This document shows positions 6,310-11,195 of a stretch of DNA of 11,195 nucleotides, one piece after another; position 1 is the first letter of the stretch, and each line of letters opens with the position of its first letter. The stretch is from DASPWW01 sp035461345 (GTDB lineage Bacteria; Actinomycetota; Thermoleophilia; Solirubrobacterales; 70-9), in the NCBI GenBank assembly GCA_035461345.1, contig DATHVJ010000200.1:1-11195 (forward strand), given 5' to 3'. A program made the translations under genes and the position numbers. The notes below the pieces were generated by a model that was given only the letters and a program-made list of their open reading frames with translations, did not search any database and had not been told where the DNA came from.

Positions 6310-6353
6310 GTTTACACCCAGTTCACCTCAGAGTCGCGATCCGTTAACCCGAT
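6310..6353 (+). promoter_or_regulatory. PHO-box-like array and promoter upstream of the PHP gene
   Basis: GTTTACACCCA (6310-6320) and GTTCACCTCAG (6321-6331) are adjacent 11-bp units. The third register is degenerate (AGTCGCGATCC), and the fourth (6343-6353) begins GTTAACC, with TTAAC again 22 bp after the second TTCAC, exactly as upstream of pstS. As a promoter this reads TTCACC, 16 bp, TTAACC. It lies 31 bp before the PHP start codon and directly after phoU. Confidence 0.6.
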
Positions 6354-6383
6354 CGGCACGGCCCCGGGACACACTGGCGTGAC

Positions 6384-7223
6384 ATGGGGCCGGGGACGAG
6401 GGTCGACATGCACTGTCACTCGGTCGCCTCGAGGCGGACCAAGCCCGAGGTCCGCAAGGCGTTCGTGTTCGGCGAGTGCGCGACCGAGCCCGAGGCGATC
6501 TACGAGCTCGCCAAGCGCCGCGGCATGGACTTCGTGACGATCACGGACCACGACACGATCGACGGCGCGATGCGGCTCGCCGACCGCCCCGACTTCTTCG
6601 TCTCGGTCGAGCTCACGGCGCGCTTTGCGGGAGAGCCGCGCGAGGTGCACGTGCTGTGCTTCGGGATCGATCCCGACGACCACGCGGCACTCCAAGAGCG
6701 CGCCCACGACGTCGAGGCGTGCGCCGAGTACCTCCACGGCCGCGGCATCGTCGCTGCGCTCGCGCATCCCTTCTGGGAGGTGGAGCAGCCGCTCACGCTG
6801 CGCCACCGCCGTCGGCTTGCGCAGCTGTTCCCGGTGTGGGAGGTCCGCAGCGGCTACTTCGGCTCGGCGCTGAATGCCGCGGCGGTGGCGTTCCGCGAGG
6901 CGTGCGGTGGCGTCGGGATCGGGGGCTCCGACGACCACGGAGGGATCCACGTCGGGCTCACCTACACCGAGGGCCCGCCGGCGCGGTCGCCGCGGGAGTT
7001 CCTCGCCAGTGTGCGCGCCGGCCTCGTCCAGCCGTGCGGCGAGCAGGGCAGCCGGCTGAAGCTCGCCCAGGCGACCGCCGGGATCGCGGCGCGCAGCCTT
7101 CCCGGGGGACTGGGACGCGCGGCGGGCGCGCTCGCTTCGCGCGCGCCGCGCGTCCGACCCAGCCCGGCGCCCGCGCCCGCGCAGCCCGAGCCCGCCCCGC
7201 TCGCCGACGTTGTGGGCCTGTGA
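6384..7223 (+). CDS. PHP-domain metal-dependent phosphoesterase
   Basis: This 279-residue protein belongs to the PHP superfamily, which hydrolyses phosphoester bonds at a di- or trinuclear metal site; the substrate cannot be told. Visible metal-site motifs are VDMHCHS (D8, H10, H12), TDHDT (D55, H56, D57), SVELTA (E76), ALAHPF (H128) and GSDDHGG (D183, D184, H185), so the core is complete by about residue 215. Residues 215-279 are an Ala/Pro-rich tail whose DNA holds a very strong hairpin (7113-7155). The ATG at 6384 has no Shine-Dalgarno; an in-frame ATG at 6408 (MHCHS) would remove Asp8 and is less likely. A PHO-box-like array lies just upstream, making this a candidate Pho-regulon enzyme, perhaps one that frees phosphate from an organic phosphate or nucleotide. 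Confidence 0.85.
   Translation: MGPGTRVDMHCHSVASRRTKPEVRKAFVFGECATEPEAIYELAKRRGMDFVTITDHDTIDGAMRLADRPDFFVSVELTARFAGEPREVHVLCFGIDPDDHAALQERAHDVEACAEYLHGRGIVAALAHPFWEVEQPLTLRHRRRLAQLFPVWEVRSGYFGSALNAAAVAFREACGGVGIGGSDDHGGIHVGLTYTEGPPARSPREFLASVRAGLVQPCGEQGSRLKLAQATAGIAARSLPGGLGRAAGALASRAPRVRPSPAPAPAQPEPAPLADVVGL
7113..7155 (+). terminator. Long GC hairpin in the 3' end of the PHP gene
   Basis: GGACGCGCGGC (7113-7123) pairs perfectly with GCCGCGCGTCC (7145-7155). Inside it GCGCGC (7126-7131) pairs with GCGCGC (7139-7144) around a 7-nt loop, leaving a 2-nt bulge at 7124-7125. That makes 17 bp in all. It lies 68 bp before the stop codon, in the low-complexity tail, and has no T-run. It may attenuate transcription into ppx or protect the mRNA 3' end. 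Similar placement is seen in wecB. Confidence 0.4.
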
Positions 7224-7226
7224 TTG

Positions 7227-7265
7227 CGGGCGCCGGGTCCGCGGGCTCTGCGAAGATGGCGCCCG
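7227..7265 (+). repeat. Inverted repeat between the PHP and ppx genes
   Basis: CGGGCGCC at 7227-7234 is complementary to GGCGCCCG at 7258-7265, an 8-bp stem with a 23-nt loop. It fills the 48-bp gap between the PHP stop and the ppx ATG at 7272. It could be an operator, a weak terminator or chance in GC-rich DNA. No clear ppx promoter or ribosome-binding site is visible around it. Confidence 0.3.
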
Positions 7266-7271
7266 TCCTCG

Positions 7272-8192
7272 ATGCTGTGCGCCGCGATCGACATCGGATC
7301 GAACACGACCCGTGTGCTGGTCGCCGAACCCCGCAAGGGCCAGCTGCGCACGGTCATGGAGCAGCGGACCTACACCCGGATCAACAAGGCCGCGCGCGAG
7401 AACGGCGCGATCAAGGCGGAGAAGGTCGCCGAGATCGCCGACACGGTGGCGACGCAGGTGCGGCTCGCCGAGGAGGTTGGGGCGGAGAGGATCCGCACCG
7501 TCGCCACGGCGGCCATCCGCGAGGCGGACAACCGCGACGAGATGGTGTCCGAGATCCAGCGCGTGGCCGGGGTGGAGGTCGACGTGCTGAGCGAGCACGA
7601 GGAGGGCCGACTCGCGTTCATCGGCGCGACGAAGACGCTCGGCCATCCAGCGAGCGGCGAGATCGGCGTTGTCGACGTGGGTGGCGGCTCGAGCGAGGTG
7701 ATCGTCGGGACGATCGAGGGAGGAGTCGGGGAGGTGCGTTCGTTCGCGATCGGCTCGGGCTCGCTCGCGGACAACTTCCTGACCAGCGACCCACCGTCGG
7801 CGGCGGAGTTCCGCGCCGTCCGGGAGCACATCGCCGAGTTCTTCGAGGACGCCGAGCTCCCCCAGCCCGCGCAGGCCGTGGCGGTCGGCGGCAGCGCGAC
7901 CTCGCTGCGCAAGGTGGTCGGGGCCGTGCTCGAGTACGAGACCCTGGAACGGGCGATGCGTATCTTCTCCACCGACGAGGTAGGAGAGGTCGCCCGCCGG
8001 TTCGAGCTCGATCCCACCCGCGTGAGGATCCTCCCGACCGGCGTGCTGTTGCTGGAGAAGCTCTCCGAACTCCTCGCGCAGCCGCTCCAGATCGGCAAGG
8101 GCGGGCTGCGCGAGGGCGTGATCCTGGACCTGCTGAACGGCTCCCTGAGCAATGGAGACGGCGGCGGCGCGAGCAGCGCCGAGCTGGCCTGA
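7272..8192 (+). CDS. ppx: Exopolyphosphatase, Ppx/GppA family (short Ppx1 type)
   Basis: This 306-residue protein has the two-lobed ASKHA fold of Ppx/GppA enzymes, which remove terminal phosphates from polyphosphate or hydrolyse pppGpp. The first phosphate loop is AIDIGSNTTR (5-14), followed by VATAAIREADN (77-87), VLSEHEEGRLAFIGA (105-119) with the catalytic Glu region at 110-111, the second loop VVDVGGGSSEV (133-143), IGSGSL, and VAVGGSATSL. At about 300 residues it lacks the C-terminal HD-like domains of E. coli Ppx (about 500 residues) and resembles the short mycobacterial Ppx1 type. ATG 7272 puts the conserved AIDIGSN five residues from the start; an in-frame TTG at 7224 would add 16 Arg/Pro-rich residues and is unlikely. 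Neighbouring CHAD genes and ppk support polyphosphate as substrate, though pppGpp cannot be excluded. Confidence 0.92.
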   Translation: MLCAAIDIGSNTTRVLVAEPRKGQLRTVMEQRTYTRINKAARENGAIKAEKVAEIADTVATQVRLAEEVGAERIRTVATAAIREADNRDEMVSEIQRVAGVEVDVLSEHEEGRLAFIGATKTLGHPASGEIGVVDVGGGSSEVIVGTIEGGVGEVRSFAIGSGSLADNFLTSDPPSAAEFRAVREHIAEFFEDAELPQPAQAVAVGGSATSLRKVVGAVLEYETLERAMRIFSTDEVGEVARRFELDPTRVRILPTGVLLLEKLSELLAQPLQIGKGGLREGVILDLLNGSLSNGDGGGASSAELA

Positions 8193-8211
8193 GCGACCCG
8201 GCGTTCCGCGT

Positions 8212-8217
8212 TACACT
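8212..8217 (+). promoter_or_regulatory. Candidate -10 element of the CHAD gene pair
   Basis: TACACT matches TANNNT and is close to the best actinobacterial -10. Transcription would start near 8224, 9 nt before GTG 8233. No convincing -35 is seen at the proper spacing. The element lies inside the frame that an ATG start at 8152 would use, which argues for the shorter CHAD protein. Confidence 0.4.
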
Positions 8218-8232
8218 CGCCCGCGGATCGGC

Positions 8233-8766
8233 GTGGCGAAAGCGCGTGAGATACACGGACTGTCGGGGGACGGCTCGTACGCCGCCGCCGCCGCCAGGAT
8301 CGTCGCCGTTCGCGCGCAGGAGCTCGTCGACCACTCGGCGGGGGTGCTGGACACCGGGGACATCGAGCGCGTGCACGACATGCGCGTCGCCACCAGGCGG
8401 CTGCGTGCCGCGCTCGAGGTGTTCGAGCCGTGCTTCCCCGGCAAGCGGCTGGCTGAGGATCTCGGCGACGTGAAGTCGCTGGCCGACGCGCTCGGCGAGC
8501 GTCGCGACCGCGATGTCGCCATCGCCGCGCTCGAGGAGCTGGGGGCGACGATGGCGGCACCGGATCGGCCCGGGATCGACAGCCTGATCGACCGCCTGCG
8601 CGCCGAGCAGCTTCGAGCGAACGAGGAGCTGGCCGGCTTGGTGGCCGCCGACCGGCTCGAGGCGCTGCGCGAGCGCCTCGGCGACCTCGTCGCCGAGGCG
8701 TGGGCGCTGGCGCCCGAGGAGTCGCCTCCGAGCGAGGCGGCGCGGTCGAACGGGAGCGGGTCGTGA
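8233..8766 (+). CDS. CHAD domain protein 1 (polyphosphate-binding)
   Basis: CHAD domains are all-helical, carry conserved His/Arg/Lys faces and bind polyphosphate; in several bacteria they localise to polyphosphate granules. With the GTG at 8233 the protein has 177 residues. YAAAAARIVAVRAQEL (16-31) is followed by the signature VHDMRVATRRLR (47-58), then LADALGERRDRDVAIAAL, with a shorter second helical half and a Ser/Glu-rich end. Basic residues R51, R55, R56, R58 and His48 are those expected to contact polyphosphate. An ATG at 8152 would extend it by 27 residues but overlaps ppx by 41 bp and adds a Pro/Arg-rich stretch without similarity. It lies 40 bp after ppx and overlaps CHAD 2 by 4 bp. 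Its second half is short for the family, so it may need its neighbour as a partner. Confidence 0.85.
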   Translation: MAKAREIHGLSGDGSYAAAAARIVAVRAQELVDHSAGVLDTGDIERVHDMRVATRRLRAALEVFEPCFPGKRLAEDLGDVKSLADALGERRDRDVAIAALEELGATMAAPDRPGIDSLIDRLRAEQLRANEELAGLVAADRLEALRERLGDLVAEAWALAPEESPPSEAARSNGSGS

Positions 8767-9488
8767 AGGCGCGCCGAGTCAAGAAGCTCGACCCCGGGGC
8801 GCCGCTCGCCGAGAACGCGGCGCGGATCGTCAAGGTGCGGCTCGACGAGCTGCGCTCGTTCGCCCCGCGCGCGATCGACAAGCGCAAGGTCAAGGCGCAG
8901 CACGACATGCGGATCGCGGCGAAACGGCTCCGCTATGTGCTCGAGGCGACCGAGTTCTGCTTCGGCCGCCCGGGGGAGACGGCGCGACGCCGCGCGCGCG
9001 ACCTCCAGGACGTGCTCGGCGAGCTGCGCGACTGCGAGGTGATGTTGCCGCGCGTCCGCGAGCACCTCGAGGAGCTGCGCGAGCAGGACGCCGACGCGAT
9101 TCGCGCGCGGGCCGGCGACGCCCCCGATCTCGATCCTCGGCTGGTCGCCCAGGCGCCGCACCGGACGGCGTACCGCGGCCTCGACTCGCTCGCCGTCTAC
9201 ATCGAGGCGCGGCGCAAGCTGCTGTTCGACCGTTTCTGCGAGCTGTGGCGCCAGCAGGAGGAAAACGGAACGTGGGATCGGCTGGAGCGCGCTGCGGAGC
9301 GCCACCTCGCACGGGCCCGCGAGCGCCGTCGGGCCGCGAGACGCGCCGAGCGCGCCCGCGAGAAGCTGGCCGACGCGGAGAGCGACGAACAGCACGCGGT
9401 CGAGCGAGCGCGTCGCGCGGCGGCCGAGCTGACGGATGCCGAGGCCAGATCGGGCGTTCCCGGAACACGGCCAGACGCAGCGGCCTGA
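8763..9488 (+). CDS. CHAD domain protein 2 (polyphosphate-binding), with basic helical tail
   Basis: The 241-residue protein starts at GTG 8763, overlapping the stop of CHAD 1 as GTGA, with GGGAG 6 nt upstream. It is clearly paralogous to CHAD 1: AENAARIVKVRLDEL (16-30), QHDMRIAAKRLR (46-57) and LQDVLGELRDCEV align with the equivalent parts of its neighbour. The second half is fuller than in CHAD 1 and includes YRGLDSLAVYIEARRKLLFDRF. From about residue 165 a long Arg/Ala/Glu-rich helical stretch (ERAAERHLARARERRRAARR and onward) suggests a coiled coil or a further basic surface for polyphosphate or nucleic acid. Translation is probably coupled to CHAD 1, so the two proteins may be made in equal amounts and act together. 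Polyphosphate binding is inferred from family and neighbours. Confidence 0.88.
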   Translation: MKARRVKKLDPGAPLAENAARIVKVRLDELRSFAPRAIDKRKVKAQHDMRIAAKRLRYVLEATEFCFGRPGETARRRARDLQDVLGELRDCEVMLPRVREHLEELREQDADAIRARAGDAPDLDPRLVAQAPHRTAYRGLDSLAVYIEARRKLLFDRFCELWRQQEENGTWDRLERAAERHLARARERRRAARRAERAREKLADAESDEQHAVERARRAAAELTDAEARSGVPGTRPDAAA

Positions 9489-9509
9489 CACGTCTGCGAT
9501 CTCCGTGTC
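9487..9509 (+). repeat. Inverted repeat after the CHAD 2 stop
   Basis: GACACG (9487-9492) and CGTGTC (9504-9509) form a perfect 6-bp inverted repeat with an 11-nt spacer. It begins within the CHAD 2 stop codon and ends 5 bp before the TTGACA hexamer. It has no T-run; an operator or a weak terminator are both possible. Confidence 0.25.
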
Positions 9510-9514
9510 GCCGC

Positions 9515-9545
9515 TTGACAGCGGCAGTCACGGTGCGGCTAATGT
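9515..9545 (+). promoter_or_regulatory. Candidate promoter of the HD hydrolase gene
   Basis: A perfect TTGACA -35 lies at 9515-9520. For the -10, TAATGT (9540-9545) fits TANNNT at a 19-bp spacing, and GCTAAT (9538-9543) sits at 17 bp but fits less well. The -35 is framed by GCCGC (9510-9514) and GCGGC (9521-9525), a perfect inverted repeat that may be a repressor site. The -10 overlaps the ATG at 9542, which casts doubt on that start. Confidence 0.45.
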
Positions 9546-10105
9546 GTGTGCGCTTGCCTGGGGTTCCGCAATTCGCGCGCGGATCGAGCCTCCTCGAGGA
9601 GGCGTACGAGCTGGCGGACGATGCCCACTGCGGGCCGGGGCGGCGCAAGAACACCGGCATCGATCACCCGGCGGCGGTCGCGAAGCTGCTCGACGAGCAC
9701 GGCTTCGATCCCGAGATCGTGGCGGCGGGCTTCCTGCACGACGTGCTCGAGGACACGGACACCGACCCGAACGAGATCGTCGTACGGTTCGGACCCGAGG
9801 TCGGCGGGCTGGTGGCCGCGATGACCGAGGACGACTCGATCGAGCCGTACGAGGCGCGCAAGGCGGAGCACCGCGCGAGGGTGGCGGCTAACTCCGGTGC
9901 GGCCGCGATATACGCGGCCGACAAGCTGGCGAAGACCCGGGCGCTGATGAACGGGGGCGCCTCGGTGAGCGACGCTCAGCTCGATCATTACCGGCGCACT
10001 CTGATCGAGCTGCGCGGGTCGCAGCCCGAGCTCCCGTTCCTGCCCGAGCTGGAGGAGAACCTGCGCGCGATCGACGCCGATCGGCAGCACGCCGGCCGCC
10101 GCTAG
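9542..10105 (+). CDS. Small HD-domain hydrolase, MESH1/SpoT-like (probable (p)ppGpp hydrolase)
   Basis: The protein has 187 residues from ATG 9542 and is a stand-alone HD domain without synthetase, TGS or ACT regions, about the size of MESH1-type small alarmone hydrolases. The expected active-site residues are all present: RRKN (R34-R35), DHP (H42), FLHDVLEDTDTD (H66, D67, E70, D71) and AADKLAKTRAL (D127). FGPEVGGLVAAMTEDD (83-98) also matches the RelA/SpoT hydrolase pattern. The family cleaves the 3'-pyrophosphate of (p)ppGpp; some members act on other nucleotides such as NADPH. The start is uncertain because a good promoter overlaps ATG 9542; in-frame GTG 9548 or TTG 9554 would still keep every motif. 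It is 53 bp after CHAD 2 and 26 bp before ppk, so a role linking alarmone and polyphosphate levels is an inference from place. Confidence 0.82.
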   Translation: MCVRLPGVPQFARGSSLLEEAYELADDAHCGPGRRKNTGIDHPAAVAKLLDEHGFDPEIVAAGFLHDVLEDTDTDPNEIVVRFGPEVGGLVAAMTEDDSIEPYEARKAEHRARVAANSGAAAIYAADKLAKTRALMNGGASVSDAQLDHYRRTLIELRGSQPELPFLPELEENLRAIDADRQHAGRR

Positions 10106-10108
10106 CAT
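10103..10108 (+). promoter_or_regulatory. Candidate -10 element before ppk
   Basis: TAGCAT fits TANNNT and begins at the stop codon of the HD gene. It would start transcription near 10115, leaving a short leader containing GGGAGG (10123-10128), 3 nt before the ppk ATG at 10132. The -35 region is poor. No PHO-box-like repeat is seen in this 26-bp gap. Confidence 0.25.
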
Positions 10109-10131
10109 GGACATCCCCACCCGGGAGGCTG

Positions 10132-11195
10132 ATGACGAATCGAGGTGAGTCGGACCGCGGCACGCTCGTCGGCGACGAGGCGCCGGTCGAGCAGCCGGCT
10201 CCGGTCGCGGCCCCCGAGCGCCCCGACCTCGAGGACAGCTCGCTGTACTTCAACCGCGAGCTGTCGTGGCTGGACTTCAACGACCGCGTGCTGCAACTCG
10301 CCGAGGACACCTCGGTGCCGCTGTTGGAGCGGGTCAAGTTCTGCGCCATCTACGAGGACAACCTGGACGAGTTCTTTATGGTCCGGGTCGCGAACCTCCA
10401 CGACCAGGTCGAGGCCGGCAGGGACGCGCGCGGCGCGGACGGGATGAGCGCCACCGAGCAGCTCGAGGCGATCCACGACCGGGTCGCGGGCCTCCGCGGC
10501 CGCCTCACCTCGTGCTTTGCGCGCGACCTGCGCCCGGCGCTGTCGGAGCAGGGCATCAGGCTGATCTCGGTCGCGTCGGCGAACTCGGAGGAGCTCGCCG
10601 AGCTGGAGGAGCTGTTCGAGAACCGCATCTTCCCGACGCTCACGCCGCTCGTGATCGGTCTCGGGCGGCCGTTCCCGTACATCTCGAACCTGTCGCTGAG
10701 CCTCGGCGTGATCCTCAGGGATCCCGACCAGGAAGTCGAGGTGATGGCCCGGGTGAAGGTGCCGAAGGAGCTGCTGCGGCGCTTCGTCTCACTGGGCGAC
10801 GGGCACACGTTCGTGGCACTCGAGGACGTGATCGCGCACAACCTCGGATCGCTGTTCCCCGGCATGGAGGTCGTCGACCACGCCCTGTTCCGGGTTACGC
10901 GCGACACCGACTACGACGTCTCCGACGAGGCCGACGATCTGCTGCAGGCGGTCGAGGACGAGCTGCGCCGGCGGCGGTTCGGCGAGGTGGTGAGGCTGGA
11001 GGTCGAGCGGAGCATGGACCCGCGGCTGCGCCACCAGCTCGTCGGCGCGCTGAAGATCGACGAGAACCAGGTGTACGAGGTGGAGGGGCTGCTGGGGAAC
11101 GACGACCTGTGGGACATCGCCGCCGTCTCCGGATTCGACGGGCTTCGCTATCCGGCGTTCTCGGGCGTGACCAAGCCGCGGCTGCAGGGCGAGGA
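10132..11195 (+). CDS. ppk: Polyphosphate kinase 1, N-terminal part
   Basis: Ppk1 polymerises the terminal phosphate of ATP into inorganic polyphosphate. The window ends after 354 codons, so the catalytic C-terminal domains and the phospho-histidine are outside. An acidic, Pro-rich N-terminal stretch of about 37 residues is followed by the diagnostic YFNRELSWLDFNDRVLQLAED (39-59), PLLERVKFCAIYEDNLDEFFMVRV (63-86), and the middle-domain segment PTLTPLVIGLGRPFPYISNLSLSLG. In that segment the usual His of HPFP is Arg. The later GLRYPAF is also typical. ATG 10132 has GGGAGG just upstream, with tight spacing. An ATG at 10107 is out of frame and ends after 13 codons. The gene completes a ppx, CHAD, CHAD, HD, ppk series on one strand. 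Confidence 0.95.
   Translation, partial: MTNRGESDRGTLVGDEAPVEQPAPVAAPERPDLEDSSLYFNRELSWLDFNDRVLQLAEDTSVPLLERVKFCAIYEDNLDEFFMVRVANLHDQVEAGRDARGADGMSATEQLEAIHDRVAGLRGRLTSCFARDLRPALSEQGIRLISVASANSEELAELEELFENRIFPTLTPLVIGLGRPFPYISNLSLSLGVILRDPDQEVEVMARVKVPKELLRRFVSLGDGHTFVALEDVIAHNLGSLFPGMEVVDHALFRVTRDTDYDVSDEADDLLQAVEDELRRRRFGEVVRLEVERSMDPRLRHQLVGALKIDENQVYEVEGLLGNDDLWDIAAVSGFDGLRYPAFSGVTKPRLQGE

Noticed and set aside
6312..7829. A 505-codon open frame on the minus strand over the PHP and ppx genes
   Set aside because: Its translation is Arg/Ala/Asp-rich without any known motif, while the plus strand carries complete PHP and Ppx motifs. Long antisense frames are usual at this GC content.
8200..8220. 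GTTCCGCG then TTACAC before CHAD 1 as another PHO box
   Set aside because: The two TT-elements are 7 bp apart, not 11, and the first does not match the unit.
8152..8232. An ATG at 8152 as start of CHAD 1
   Set aside because: It lies inside ppx, adds 27 unsupported residues and would put the TACACT -10 candidate inside the gene. GTG 8233 is preferred.
6476..8473. A 665-codon plus-strand frame running through PHP, ppx and CHAD 1
   Set aside because: It is the out-of-frame reading of three recognisable genes and is dominated by Arg and Pro.
7370..8908. A 512-codon minus-strand frame over ppx and CHAD 1
   Set aside because: Low-complexity Ser/Arg/Pro translation, no ribosome-binding site, and fully covered by well-supported plus-strand genes.
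1..11195. CRISPR arrays, tRNA or rRNA genes, insertion sequences, phage genes
   Set aside because: No regularly spaced repeats, cloverleaf-like segments, transposase motifs or terminal inverted repeats were seen.

Overview
This is a high-GC window with every recognisable gene on the + strand. It has many GTG starts, stop/start overlaps of the GTGA type, few Shine-Dalgarno sequences and several TANNNT -10 elements close to start codons. Together with PHO boxes built from 11-bp GTTCACC-like direct repeats, this points to an actinobacterium. A deep lineage such as Thermoleophilia is possible, but that placement is inference only.

Layout. Positions 2-292 hold the 3' end of a WecB-type UDP-GlcNAc 2-epimerase, closed by a 12-bp GC hairpin. 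A phosphate-regulation block follows: an OmpR/PhoB-type response regulator (512-1324) with an unusual receiver and no kinase beside it, then a 460-bp intergenic region with two PHO-box-like sites and a small CPVCG reading frame. The high-affinity phosphate transporter comes next: pstS (lipoprotein), pstC, pstA, pstB and phoU (1786-6305), tightly packed. Directly after phoU another PHO-box-like site precedes a PHP-family phosphoesterase (6384-7223). The last part is a polyphosphate block: a short Ppx1-type exopolyphosphatase (7272-8192), two tandem paralogous CHAD proteins (8233-8766 and 8763-9488, GTGA overlap), a small HD hydrolase resembling the MESH1/SpoT ppGpp hydrolases (9542-10105), and the 5' part of polyphosphate kinase ppk (10132 to the window end).

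How it fits together. The regulator would sense or relay phosphate limitation and act at the 11-bp repeat sites. PstSCAB imports phosphate and PhoU ties transport to signalling. Ppk and Ppx build and degrade polyphosphate, CHAD proteins bind it, and the HD protein could link this store to the (p)ppGpp alarmone pool. The individual families are well known. The points most worth following are the shared PHO-box architecture, including the one in front of the PHP gene, the alarmone-hydrolase-like gene inside a polyphosphate cluster, the tandem CHAD pair, the altered acid pocket of the receiver, and the small CxxC reading frame behind a PHO-box-like site.
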